Shown: positions 1 to 7,375 of the stretch, in pieces
Position numbering within the stretch: the first letter of the stretch is position 1
How the letters are laid out: every line of letters begins with the position of its first letter
NCBI GenBank assembly: GCA_910588325.1
Contig: CAJUPP010000016.1
Location: 1-52,315 of the forward strand
Direction of reading: 5' to 3'
Source: an uncultured Hungatella sp.
GTDB lineage: Bacteria > Bacillota > Clostridia > Lachnospirales > Lachnospiraceae
DNA: 52,315 nt
Made by a program: the position numbers and the translations under genes
Notes under the pieces: model-generated
The model's database searches: none
What the model was told of the DNA's origin: nothing
The model's input: only the letters and a program-made list of their open reading frames with translations

Positions 1-61
1 TCAGTATAGCAGAGAATCTGCTGCTTTGCACTACGTCATTTTTTGAGGCACTTACGGGCTT

Positions 62-979
62 GTGGCAATCACGGCTCCTTGTGATGTAACAGATGTGGCA
101 GGAGCATTGGTTATCGGCGGCGTATCCGGCGTGCTGGTAGTATTTGGTGTGTGGTTCCTTGACAATAAACTGCGGATTGATGACCCGGTAGGTGCGGTGG
201 CTGTCCACTGTCTTAATGGTATCTGGGGAACCATCGCCACAGGACTTTTTGCAACAACCTCTGCTCCCGGCAATGATACGGTGACAGGACTTTTCTATGG
301 CGGAGGCTTCCATCAGCTGGGAATCCAGACCGTTGGCTTTCTTGCCGTGGCAGCATGGACGGCAGTCACCATTACAGTCACATTTCTGATTATTAAAGCT
401 TTGATCGGACTTCGGGTTTCGGAGGAGGAAGAGATTATCGGTCTGGATTCCTGTGAACACGGAATTCCGTCCGCATATTCCGGGTTCAGTATTATGGATG
501 TGTCCAACACCATGACTATGGAAGTAAATGAGAATACCAGTCTGGGAACCGAAGATTACGAAGCGGCTTCTGATGTTCAGAAAAATGCGGCAGTAAAAGT
601 GCAGGCGGCACCGATTGCCAGTTCGGGCATGTATAAGATTGTTATTATTGCAAAACTGACGAAATACGATCAGCTGAAGAAGGCCATGAATGATTTGGGA
701 GTGACAGGTATGACGGTGACTCAGGTTATGGGATGCGGAATCCAGAAAGGCGCAGGCGAAAGATATCGTGGAGTTGAGATGGATGCAACCCTGCTACCGA
801 AAGTAAAAGTGGAGATAGTCGTCAGCAGCATCCCGGTAGCAGATGTTATCGAGGCAGTAAAAAAGACTCTTTACACAGGCCATATCGGAGACGGAAAGAT
901 TTTTGTATATCAGGTGGATAAGGTCGTGAAAGTACGCACCGGGGAAGAGGATTTTGCAGCACTGCAGGATGTGGAATAA
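62..979 (+). CDS. Ammonium transporter fused to P-II domain, 3' part
   Basis: The protein reads as the last three or so membrane segments of an Amt/MEP ammonium channel (LVAITAPCD, then DPVGAVAVHCLNG) followed by a linker and a complete P-II (GlnB/GlnK) domain from about residue 190 (MYKIVIIAKLTKYDQLKKAM, RYRGVE, LPKVKVEIVV, GDGKIFVYQVDKVVKVRTGE). Amt conducts ammonium across the membrane; P-II proteins gate it and sense ATP/ADP and 2-oxoglutarate. Fused versions are known in some bacteria. The Amt similarity starts only around base 53: the same frame has a TGA at 44-46 and none of the three frames in bases 1-52 looks like Amt. The coordinates therefore start at an internal GTG, which is probably not a real start. 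The gene is either 5'-truncated or frameshifted, or the window begins at a sequence junction. The P-II T-loop lacks the tyrosine uridylylated in E. coli GlnB. Confidence 0.8.
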   Translation: MAITAPCDVTDVAGALVIGGVSGVLVVFGVWFLDNKLRIDDPVGAVAVHCLNGIWGTIATGLFATTSAPGNDTVTGLFYGGGFHQLGIQTVGFLAVAAWTAVTITVTFLIIKALIGLRVSEEEEIIGLDSCEHGIPSAYSGFSIMDVSNTMTMEVNENTSLGTEDYEAASDVQKNAAVKVQAAPIASSGMYKIVIIAKLTKYDQLKKAMNDLGVTGMTVTQVMGCGIQKGAGERYRGVEMDATLLPKVKVEIVVSSIPVADVIEAVKKTLYTGHIGDGKIFVYQVDKVVKVRTGEEDFAALQDVE

Positions 980-1027
980 ATATTAGGAATATTGTGAAAA
1001 AAGCAGGCAAAAAGCAGATGAATTTTA

Positions 1028-1056
1028 TTGACAAATGTTACCTCCAATGTTATTAT
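1028..1056 (+). promoter_or_regulatory. Sigma-A-type promoter of rplU-prp-rpmA
   Basis: A perfect TTGACA (1028-1033) and TATTAT (1051-1056) are separated by 17 bp. They lie about 90 bp upstream of the rplU start codon, leaving room for a structured leader. Confidence 0.75.
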
Positions 1057-1062
1057 ACTTAA

Positions 1063-1123
1063 GTATGCCGCACAATGAGGTTTTCAAGTTTCGAAGATTT
1101 TCGGACACCGTAATTTGGCGAGT
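1063..1123 (+). promoter_or_regulatory. Ribosomal protein L21 leader (putative)
   Basis: The transcribed leader between the promoter and rplU contains the blocks CACAATGAGGTTTTC, GGACACC and TTTGGCGAGT, which I recognise from the L21 leader motif found upstream of rplU in Firmicutes. That element is thought to mediate autogenous control by L21. The identification is from memory of the motif; a covariance-model search (Rfam L21_leader) would confirm it. Confidence 0.6.
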
Positions 1124-1144
1124 AATGATAATAGGAGGTGCCAC

Positions 1145-1453
1145 ATGTACGCGATTATTGCAACAGGCGGTAAGCAGTATAAGGTAGCGGAAGGCGATAT
1201 CATTAGAGTTGAGAAGCTTGGTGTTGAAGCCGGACAGACATATACATTTGACCAGGTGCTTGCAGTAAACAACGGCCAGTTAGCAGTAGGATGCCCAACC
1301 GTAGAGGGAGCAACCGTTTCCGCAACGGTTATGGGAGACGGCAAGGCTAAAAAAGTCATTGTTTACAAGTATAAGAGAAAAACCGGCTATCACAAGAAAA
1401 ACGGCCACAGACAGATCTATACTGAAGTCAAGATCGACAAGATTAATGCTTAA
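1145..1453 (+). CDS. rplU: 50S ribosomal protein L21
   Basis: The 102-residue protein begins MYAIIATGGKQYKV and has the basic C-terminal GYHKKNGHRQIYTEVKI signature of L21, a 23S rRNA-binding protein of the large subunit. The start is the ATG at 1145, preceded by AGGAGGTG at good spacing; an earlier in-frame start at 1115 lies inside the leader and is not credible. It is the first gene of rplU-prp-rpmA, the usual Firmicutes arrangement, with only 2 bp to prp. Regulation is probably through the leader upstream. Confidence 0.97.
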   Translation: MYAIIATGGKQYKVAEGDIIRVEKLGVEAGQTYTFDQVLAVNNGQLAVGCPTVEGATVSATVMGDGKAKKVIVYKYKRKTGYHKKNGHRQIYTEVKIDKINA

Positions 1454-1455
1454 TT

Positions 1456-1788
1456 ATGATAAGTGTAACAATTTTCGTTGATTCAGAGCATAATTATCAG
1501 GGAGTTGAACTGTTGGGACATGCAGGGTTTGCTGATGATTACCAGGAAGGGCAGGAACTTGTATGTGCGGCAGTATCCGCGTTGGTTTTAAATATGGCCA
1601 ACAGTGTGGAGCAGTTTACAAATGATCTCTTTGAGGCGGAGGAAGAAGCAGGAGTATTTTCCTTTCATTTTTCTTCCGGTATCAGTTCTGAATCAAGACT
1701 CCTTATGAATTCTCTCATATTCGGATTGCAGAATATTGAGGAGGATTACGGAGAGCCATATATTAAAATCAGATTTAAGGAGGTGTAA
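1456..1788 (+). CDS. prp: Ribosomal-processing cysteine protease Prp
   Basis: This 110-residue protein lies between rplU and rpmA, the diagnostic place for Prp, which removes the N-terminal leader of L27 in Firmicutes. The catalytic pair is visible as H22 in LLGHAGFA and C37 in GQELVCAAVSAL; the segment between them is slightly longer than in the S. aureus enzyme as I recall it. The gene starts 3 bp after the rplU stop and ends 3 bp before rpmA, so it is translationally linked to both. Its presence agrees with the leader seen on L27 in this window. Confidence 0.92.
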   Translation: MISVTIFVDSEHNYQGVELLGHAGFADDYQEGQELVCAAVSALVLNMANSVEQFTNDLFEAEEEAGVFSFHFSSGISSESRLLMNSLIFGLQNIEEDYGEPYIKIRFKEV

Positions 1789-1791
1789 GTA

Positions 1792-2082
1792 ATGTTTAAG
1801 ATGAACCTTCAGTTATTCGCTCATAAAAAGGGAGTTGGTTCTACCAAGAACGGCAGAGATTCCGAGTCTAAGAGATTAGGCGCCAAGAGAGCTGACGGAC
1901 AGTTTGTTCTGGCTGGTAATATTCTCTACAGACAGCGCGGTACCAAGATCCATCCGGGTATTAACGTAGGACGCGGCGGAGACGATACTCTGTTTGCCCT
2001 GGTAGACGGAGTTGTTAAATTTGAGAGAAAAGGCAGAGACAAAAAGCAGGTTTCTGTATATCCAAGAACAGTGAATGAGTAA
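1792..2082 (+). CDS. rpmA: 50S ribosomal protein L27 precursor
   Basis: The 96-residue protein starts MFKMNLQLFAHKKGVGSTKN. The first ten residues form the Firmicutes-type leader with the LQLFA motif cleaved by Prp, exposing the HKKG tail that reaches the peptidyl transferase centre. The body (SKRLGAKRADGQFVLAGNILYRQRGTKIHPG) is typical L27. The start at 1792 follows an AAGGAGGTG Shine-Dalgarno located at the end of prp. A hairpin follows the stop. Confidence 0.97.
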   Translation: MFKMNLQLFAHKKGVGSTKNGRDSESKRLGAKRADGQFVLAGNILYRQRGTKIHPGINVGRGGDDTLFALVDGVVKFERKGRDKKQVSVYPRTVNE

Positions 2083-2089
2083 TTGAGAC

Positions 2090-2117
2090 GGCTTCATACA
2101 TTTTGTATGAAGCCTTT
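2090..2117 (+). terminator. Hairpin after rpmA, weak intrinsic terminator
   Basis: A perfect 10-bp stem (GGCTTCATAC at 2090-2099, GTATGAAGCC at 2105-2114) with a 5-nt loop is followed only by TTTCCT. The short U-tract suggests partial readthrough into obgE. Bases 2118-2227 hold no gene; no clear promoter was found there. Confidence 0.6.
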
Positions 2118-2227
2118 CCTATATCATAAGCCGATTGTCCAAAACCAGAACATGCGCCCGCCATACGCTCATGTGTGGAGGTGTTCGCTGCTGAGGGCAT
2201 GAAGGTCTAGAAAGGATAGGGTGTTTC

Positions 2228-3514
2228 ATGTTTGCAGATCGTGCAAGAATTTTTATCAAATCAGGAAAAGGCGGGGACGGTCATGTCAGTTTCCGAAGAG
2301 AATTGTATGTCCCCTGCGGCGGTCCTGACGGTGGGGATGGAGGAAAAGGCGGAGACATTATTTTTGAGGTGGATGACGGTCTGAACACCTTGACGGATTT
2401 CCGTCAGATTCACAAATATATAGCGAAGAATGGGGAGCCGGGGAATAAGAAGAGATGTCACGGTGCCAGCGCGGATGATCTGGTAATAAAGGTTCCTGAA
2501 GGAACTGTTATCAAGGATTTCGAGACAGGCAAGGTCATTGCCGATATGTCCGGTGAGAATCGGAGGGAGACGATCTTAAGAGGCGGAAAAGGCGGATGGG
2601 GCAATATGCATTTTGCCACCCCTACCATGCAGGCTCCCAAATATGCCCAGCCGGGAAAAGAAGGACAGGAGCTATGGGTGCAGCTTGAACTGAAGGTCAT
2701 TGCTGATGTGGGGCTGGTTGGATTTCCCAATGTGGGCAAATCCACCTTGTTGTCCAGAGTCAGCAACGCCCGTCCAAAGGTTGCCAATTATCATTTTACT
2801 ACCTTAGACCCTCATCTGGGAGTTGTGGATCTGGATGAAGGAGCCGGATTTGTAATGGCCGATATTCCTGGGCTGATTGAGGGGGCTTCTCAGGGAGTTG
2901 GTCTTGGACATGATTTTCTCCGTCACATTGAGCGGACAAAGGTGCTGATTCACATTGTGGATGCGGCTTCTACGGAGGGACGGGATCCAGTGGAAGATAT
3001 CAGGACCATTAACGGAGAACTGAAGGCTTACGATCCAGAGTTGTTAGAGCGTCCGCAGGTTATTGCTGCCAACAAGATTGATGCAATCTATGGAGAGGAT
3101 GAGGATCCAGTGGAGAGGATTCGTCAGACGTTTGAACCGGAAGGAATCAAGGTATATCCGATTTCTGCCGTCAGCGGTAAGGGAGTCAAAGAACTTTTAT
3201 ACGGGGTTTACAGTCTTTTGCAGACCCTTGACCGGACTCCGGTGATTTTCGAGAAAGAATTCGACACCTCCCTTCTGAATGCCAGCGAGAATCTTCCCTA
3301 TACGGTTTTGAAAAATGAGGATGGGGAATATGTAGTAGAAGGGCCAAAGATCGAGAAGATGCTGGGTTATACCAATCTGGATTCGGAAAAGGGATTCCTG
3401 TTTTTCCAGAACTTTTTGAAGACCTCCGGGATTCTGGAGGATTTGGAGCAGGCTGGTATCCAGGAGGGGGATACGGTCCGGATGTATGGCTTTGCATTTG
3501 ATTATTATAAATAA
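2228..3514 (+). CDS. obgE: GTPase Obg (CgtA)
   Basis: The 428-residue protein has the three-part Obg layout. A glycine-rich Obg fold spans residues 1-158 (GKGGDGHVSFRRE, GGPDGGDGGKGGD). A G domain follows with GFPNVGKST at 165-173, the switch region HFTTLDP, DIPG at 212-215 and NKID near 282. A C-terminal OCT domain begins near 350. Obg binds the 50S subunit and links late ribosome assembly to nucleotide pools and stress. It heads a codirectional run obgE-yhbY-nadD-yqeK-rsfS, the conserved Firmicutes order. The ATG at 2228 follows an AGAAAGGATAGGG Shine-Dalgarno-like stretch. Confidence 0.97.
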   Translation: MFADRARIFIKSGKGGDGHVSFRRELYVPCGGPDGGDGGKGGDIIFEVDDGLNTLTDFRQIHKYIAKNGEPGNKKRCHGASADDLVIKVPEGTVIKDFETGKVIADMSGENRRETILRGGKGGWGNMHFATPTMQAPKYAQPGKEGQELWVQLELKVIADVGLVGFPNVGKSTLLSRVSNARPKVANYHFTTLDPHLGVVDLDEGAGFVMADIPGLIEGASQGVGLGHDFLRHIERTKVLIHIVDAASTEGRDPVEDIRTINGELKAYDPELLERPQVIAANKIDAIYGEDEDPVERIRQTFEPEGIKVYPISAVSGKGVKELLYGVYSLLQTLDRTPVIFEKEFDTSLLNASENLPYTVLKNEDGEYVVEGPKIEKMLGYTNLDSEKGFLFFQNFLKTSGILEDLEQAGIQEGDTVRMYGFAFDYYK

Positions 3515-3540
3515 GAATTTAAAACAGGAAAGGAGTCACT

Positions 3541-3837
3541 ATGACTACAAAACAGCGGGCCTATCTAAAGGGACTTGCCATGAATCTGGAGCCGATCATT
3601 CAGATCGGAAAATCCAGCGTCACGCCGGAACTTACGGCTGCAGTGGCAGAAGCCCTGGAGGCACGGGAACTGATTAAGATAAGCATATTGAAGAATTGTC
3701 TGGATGATGGAAATAATATGGCGCAGATGCTGGCGGAACGCACTCATGCCCAGGTGGTCCAGGTGATTGGCAAAAAAATTGTTTTATATAAACAGGCAAA
3801 GGATGAGAAAAAGAGAAAGATTTCGCTTCCCGAATAA
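3541..3837 (+). CDS. yhbY: YhbY-family CRM-domain RNA-binding protein
   Basis: This 98-residue protein is a single CRM domain (KQRAYLKGLAMNLEPIIQIGKSSVTPEL, then ARELIKISILKN). YhbY proteins associate with pre-50S particles. It starts after AAAGGAG and lies between obgE and nadD, as in other Firmicutes, which fits a role in ribosome assembly beside Obg. The GxxG loop appears in the IQIGKSS region in the family's variant form. Confidence 0.9.
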   Translation: MTTKQRAYLKGLAMNLEPIIQIGKSSVTPELTAAVAEALEARELIKISILKNCLDDGNNMAQMLAERTHAQVVQVIGKKIVLYKQAKDEKKRKISLPE

Positions 3838-3868
3838 CAGCCTGGATGCATATAGGAGAATTTCTGTC

Positions 3869-4483
3869 ATGGCAAATATCGGAATTGTAGGAGGAACCTT
3901 TGACCCCATTCACAATGGACATCTTCTTCTCGGAAGGCAGGCATATGAAGAATATCATCTTGACTCTATCTGGTATATGCCGTCCGGGCAGCCGCCTCAT
4001 AAAAAGAGCCGTATCATCACAGATGCAAAAAGCCGCTGTGATATGGTAAGCTTGGCTATCAAAGGGGATGAGCATTTCTTTTTGTCAAAGTTTGAGACAG
4101 CAAGAGAGGGGAATACCTATACGGCTCAGACCTTAAAGCTGTTGAAGGAAGCATATCCGGGACATGAGTTTTTCTTTATCATAGGGGCAGATTCTCTGTA
4201 TGAGATAGAACACTGGTATCATCCGGAGCAGGTGTTGTCTTCTGTAATAATTCTGGCGGCTGAGAGGGAATATCTTAAAGAACATCCGTCCGTTGACTGG
4301 CAGATTGCGTATCTGACGGAAAAATATTCCTGCGACATCAGGAAACTTCACTGCCAAGAACTGGATATTTCCTCTGAGGAGATTCGACGGATGATCGGAT
4401 GCAGAGAAGAAATTTCAGCATTTGTTCCTGAAAAGGTGGAAGAGTATATCCTATGCCATCATTTATATCAGGAGGTGTCTTAA
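3869..4483 (+). CDS. nadD: Nicotinate-nucleotide adenylyltransferase
   Basis: The 204-residue enzyme adenylates nicotinate mononucleotide to deamido-NAD in NAD synthesis. The nucleotidyltransferase signature GGTFDPIHNGH is at residues 8-18, and the C-terminal SSEEIRRMI corresponds to the ISSTxIR motif. The ATG at 3869 is chosen because the family begins about seven residues before GGTFDP and TAGGAG lies just upstream; a longer reading frame from 3767 would overlap yhbY. The stop overlaps the start of yqeK. Confidence 0.95.
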   Translation: MANIGIVGGTFDPIHNGHLLLGRQAYEEYHLDSIWYMPSGQPPHKKSRIITDAKSRCDMVSLAIKGDEHFFLSKFETAREGNTYTAQTLKLLKEAYPGHEFFFIIGADSLYEIEHWYHPEQVLSSVIILAAEREYLKEHPSVDWQIAYLTEKYSCDIRKLHCQELDISSEEIRRMIGCREEISAFVPEKVEEYILCHHLYQEVS

Positions 4484-5055
4484 TGAAGCCGGAAATACTG
4501 GAACTACGGGAAAAATTGAAACGGAAACTGAACAAATCCCGTTATGAACATTCATTAAGTGTTTCATTTACCTGCATCTGTCTGGCCATGCGCTATGAGT
4601 ATCCTCTGGATACGGCGGAGTTGGCCGGACTCATGCACGACTGTGCAAAATGTTATGATGATGAGGAAATCATCAAAAAGTGTGAAAAACATAAGATTCC
4701 CGTCAGTAAGGAAGAGAAGATGGCACCAGCTGTTCTTCATGCAAAGTATGGTGCCTGGCTTGCAAAGGATCATTATGGAATAAAGGATCTGGAAATTTTA
4801 AGTGCCATTGCCTGTCACACCACCGGAAAACCGGAGATGGGAACCTTAGACAAGATTTTATATATTGCGGACTATATTGAGGCTCGAAGGGATAAGGCAG
4901 CAAATCTGCCACAGATGCGGAAACTGGCTTTTGAGGATCTGGATGAGGCTTTGTACCAGATTTTAAAGGGAACTTTGGATTATCTGGAGCAAAAAGGTTG
5001 TTTTGTAGATCCTATGACAAGGGAAACCTTTGAATATTATAAAAAGAGGAAATGA
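4483..5055 (+). CDS. yqeK: HD-domain diadenosine tetraphosphatase YqeK
   Basis: The 190-residue HD-domain protein has the metal ligands in order: H23 (RYEHSLSV), H52-D53 (GLMHDCAK), a later histidine pair (LHAKYG, CHTTG) and the aspartate in YIADYIE. YqeK homologues hydrolyse Ap4A symmetrically to ADP. The start at 4483 is an ATG overlapping the nadD stop (TAATG), with AGGAGGTG upstream, so the two are translationally coupled. An earlier in-frame ATG at 4453 lies inside nadD and is less likely. The nadD-yqeK-rsfS order is typical of Firmicutes. Confidence 0.92.
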   Translation: MKPEILELREKLKRKLNKSRYEHSLSVSFTCICLAMRYEYPLDTAELAGLMHDCAKCYDDEEIIKKCEKHKIPVSKEEKMAPAVLHAKYGAWLAKDHYGIKDLEILSAIACHTTGKPEMGTLDKILYIADYIEARRDKAANLPQMRKLAFEDLDEALYQILKGTLDYLEQKGCFVDPMTRETFEYYKKRK

Positions 5056-5088
5056 CTATAATTACAGCAGGAAAGGAGGGAAGAGACC

Positions 5089-5442
5089 ATGGAACAGTCT
5101 TTAGAGATGGTAAAATTGGCGAAGGCGGCTCTGGAAGAGAAAAAGGGCCAGAATATTAAGGTTATTGATATTCGTCAGGTATCTGTCATGGCTGATTATT
5201 TCATTATCGCAGATGGGTCCAATGTCAACCAGGTTCAGGCTATGGTGGACAGTGTGGAAGAGGCTTTGGGGAAAGCCGGATATCCGTGCAAACAAATTGA
5301 AGGATACCGTACAGGCGGGTGGATTCTGATGGATTACGGCGATATTATCGTTCACGCGTTCTGCAGAGAGGACCGTTTGTTCTATGACTTGGAGCGTATC
5401 TGGAGAGATGGTAAACTTATGGATGAATCGGAACTGGAATAA
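5089..5442 (+). CDS. rsfS: Ribosome silencing factor RsfS
   Basis: The 117-residue RsfS/Iojap protein contains KVIDIRQVSVMADYFIIADG near the N-terminus and the characteristic IEGYRTGGWILMDYGDIIVHAF and REDRLFYDLERIW segments. RsfS binds L14 and blocks subunit joining when nutrients fall. A GGAGGG Shine-Dalgarno precedes the ATG. It is the last gene of the plus-strand run and is followed by a long terminator. Confidence 0.95.
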   Translation: MEQSLEMVKLAKAALEEKKGQNIKVIDIRQVSVMADYFIIADGSNVNQVQAMVDSVEEALGKAGYPCKQIEGYRTGGWILMDYGDIIVHAFCREDRLFYDLERIWRDGKLMDESELE

Positions 5443-5479
5443 GTAGAAGAAACAAAACTTAATAATTGCGTCCGATATG

Positions 5480-5533
5480 CGTCTGCGAAGCGCAGTACAG
5501 AGTCCTGTATCGCACTTCACAGACGTGTTTTTT
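5480..5533 (+). terminator. Long hairpin terminator after rsfS
   Basis: Two 21-nt arms (5480-5500 and 5505-5525) pair with three mismatches and one wobble around the loop AGTC, followed by TGTTTTTTG. It separates the plus-strand rsfS run from the convergent pepC. Read on the minus strand it lacks a U-tract, so it mainly serves rsfS. Confidence 0.85.
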
Positions 5534-5542
5534 GTGCAATGC

Positions 5543-6877
5543 TCAGGCCAGTGATCCCATAGGATCCCATGGCTCCAGTTCGATCGTTTCCGTATTCAGG
5601 ATGTCCAGCTGTTCTTTTGTCAGATATTTTTTGTTTACTACTACCTGATACATAAATTCGGTAAACCATCCATCACTCATAATAAAATATCCTTTTTTGC
5701 CTTTATCATCACCCCAGCTGTTTTCGACTCTCCAACGATCAGGAGTGCCATTCTCGTCCAGATTCACCCCCTGAAATACCATAGCGTGGGTCATGCGGCT
5801 CTGTCCATAGTCCAGCCGGTCTGCTTTATTCATAGGGAAATCAACCTGAAGGAAGTCCTTAAAATCATAGATATCCAAATCCATAATGCCAAGTTCCCGG
5901 CTGATACAGGGCCCCATATCACATCCAAACCATACCGGTTCTCCATCTTTTAGCTGGGCAATAACTGCCTTTTTCAGTTCCTCAACAGGAAGATTGATAT
6001 AGCAGACAGGATTGCCTTCCTTTACATTGCCAAGCATTTTTACTGTGTATCTGCGATAAAAAGGCTTATGAGCAGTTGGAGCATTAATCAGGCTTATGTA
6101 ATCATTCAAATCTATGCCTACATATTTTTTGTAAAATTCCTGTGGAGTCAGATTTCGTTCCTGAATGAATTTTCCATCTTTATCTCTGGCTTCCATATCT
6201 ACGGTCTTCGGCGGTTCTCCCAGGCAGATACAAAGCATACGGTAAACCTCGTTTAACATCCGATTTTTCAATTCTTCTAAGGCCTGAATATCCTTCCCGC
6301 TCTTTGCTTCCCGGCGGAGGATGCAGGCATCATTTCTGAGAAGTTCTGTCAAGATACGGTTCATTTCCCTGGTACTGCTGGATGCGGAGGATTCTGGCAT
6401 GCTGTATTTGGGAACCACGCCATACTTGGAAACCAGGTTAGCCATCATATCCCATTGGCCGCCATCAGCGATTGGGGCATCCAGGAGATAACAGAGGATA
6501 CGGCTTTCCATAGGTTCATCCAGAGTATCTAAAATATTCTCGAAAAACCAGTTGGATTTCTCAAGCTTATCCCAGAAAAGCAGATAATTTTGAGATAATT
6601 CGAAGGTTTTAAGATGGAATTTTTCTATGATTCTGAAACGCATTACATTGGTTGCAGCAAAGAGCCAGCATCGTCCGCTTTGTTTCTGATTCGTGATCTC
6701 TCCCTGGTTTAAAGCGAGAGAAAATTCGTGATTCATTTTTCTAATAACATCAGGATTCTTACAGGTGTTAAGAAGACCTCCGGCAACAACTGCATTACAG
6801 GCTACACGATTTGTGCGGTCTAAACGGAAAGAACTGCTGTACTGGTTAAGAAGCTCCGAAGTAATCTGGTTATTCAT
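5543..6877 (-). CDS. pepC: C1-family aminopeptidase C (bleomycin hydrolase type)
   Basis: The 444-residue cysteine peptidase has the papain-type triad of PepC/BlmH: C70 in QSGRCWLFA, H364 in MTHAMVF and N386 in VENSWGD. Family members form hexameric barrels in the cytoplasm and trim peptides from the N-terminus. Length is normal for the family. The ATG follows a GAAGGAGG Shine-Dalgarno. It is the only gene of its transcription unit: lexA upstream ends 500 bp away and the gap holds a good promoter and the TAACCTA array, which suggests dedicated regulation. It converges on rsfS. Confidence 0.95.
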   Translation of the reverse strand: MNNQITSELLNQYSSSFRLDRTNRVACNAVVAGGLLNTCKNPDVIRKMNHEFSLALNQGEITNQKQSGRCWLFAATNVMRFRIIEKFHLKTFELSQNYLLFWDKLEKSNWFFENILDTLDEPMESRILCYLLDAPIADGGQWDMMANLVSKYGVVPKYSMPESSASSSTREMNRILTELLRNDACILRREAKSGKDIQALEELKNRMLNEVYRMLCICLGEPPKTVDMEARDKDGKFIQERNLTPQEFYKKYVGIDLNDYISLINAPTAHKPFYRRYTVKMLGNVKEGNPVCYINLPVEELKKAVIAQLKDGEPVWFGCDMGPCISRELGIMDLDIYDFKDFLQVDFPMNKADRLDYGQSRMTHAMVFQGVNLDENGTPDRWRVENSWGDDKGKKGYFIMSDGWFTEFMYQVVVNKKYLTKEQLDILNTETIELEPWDPMGSLA

Positions 6878-6941
6878 GATATGCCTCCTTCGTATAATAA
6901 GTTGTGAGTATTTTTACTGATATTAATATACTACGGAATTT

Positions 6942-6970
6942 ATTATATAGCTTTAAAAGCAAAATAGCAA
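6942..6970 (-). promoter_or_regulatory. Promoter of pepC
   Basis: On the minus strand TTGCTA (6965-6970) and a perfect TATAAT (6942-6947) are spaced by 17 bp. It lies about 65 bp upstream of the pepC start codon and about 80 bp downstream of the TAACCTA repeat array. Confidence 0.7.
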
Positions 6971-7049
6971 GAGAGCAGCAGCTTAGACAAATATATCCGA
7001 TATCTGCTGAGTTTGATTTCTGTATGCAGTGATTCCTGAGATTGAGATG

Positions 7050-7083
7050 ATTGCAGGTTACTGTCAGTTGTGTAACCTGCAAT
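7050..7083. repeat. Perfect 12-bp inverted repeat at array edge
   Basis: ATTGCAGGTTAC (7050-7061) and GTAACCTGCAAT (7072-7083) are exact reverse complements separated by 10 bp. Each arm carries one AACCT core. It marks the pepC-proximal edge of the array and could be a dimeric operator or form a hairpin. Confidence 0.85.
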
Positions 7084-7373
7084 TTAAATTTGATAATCAG
7101 ATTTAACCTTACAAGCTGATAACCTGTAGACAAAACATAATGATGATGCATTGCAGCAACCTATCGTAATATATTAGGTTAAAACAAGAAATAAAGCGCT
7201 GTTTTCTGATAATTTAACCTAATTTCAACAGAAGTATGGTAAAATAACCTATAAACTCGTTTTGGTATGATAGGTTGCCGGATTTTAACCTATATTCTAA
7301 CAATTAATTGATATAGTTACATTTTTAACCTAATTATAGTAAATAACCTAATTTAATCAAAATATTGTAACCT
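7050..7373. repeat. Array of 13 AACCT-core motifs (consensus TAACCTA)
   Basis: Thirteen copies of the core AACCT occur in about 320 AT-rich non-coding bases. Plus-strand copies of the 6-mer [TC]AACCT start at 7073, 7104, 7120, 7157, 7215, 7245, 7286, 7326, 7344 and 7368. Minus-strand copies occupy 7055-7060, 7175-7181 and 7271-7277. Eight copies match AACCTA. Start-to-start gaps between neighbouring plus-strand copies range from 16 to 58 bp (for example 31, 16, 37, 30, 40, 18, 24), so this is not a simple tandem repeat. Under equal base use fewer than one AACCT is expected in both strands of 320 bp. It lies between the lexA stop and the pepC promoter. Multi-site operator DNA for pepC, or an iteron-like protein-loading site, are the readings I favour; neither is proven. 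Confidence 0.85.
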
Positions 7374-7375
7374 TT

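Noticed and set aside
6870..7151. 93-codon minus-strand reading frame upstream of pepC
   Set aside because: It spans the pepC promoter and part of the repeat array, has no Shine-Dalgarno and a composition like AT-rich non-coding DNA.
7158..7180. AACC-N15-GGTT resembling a BirA operator
   Set aside because: Only one pair in the array has this geometry; the other copies are direct or spaced differently, the outer half-sites do not match, and no biotin gene is near.
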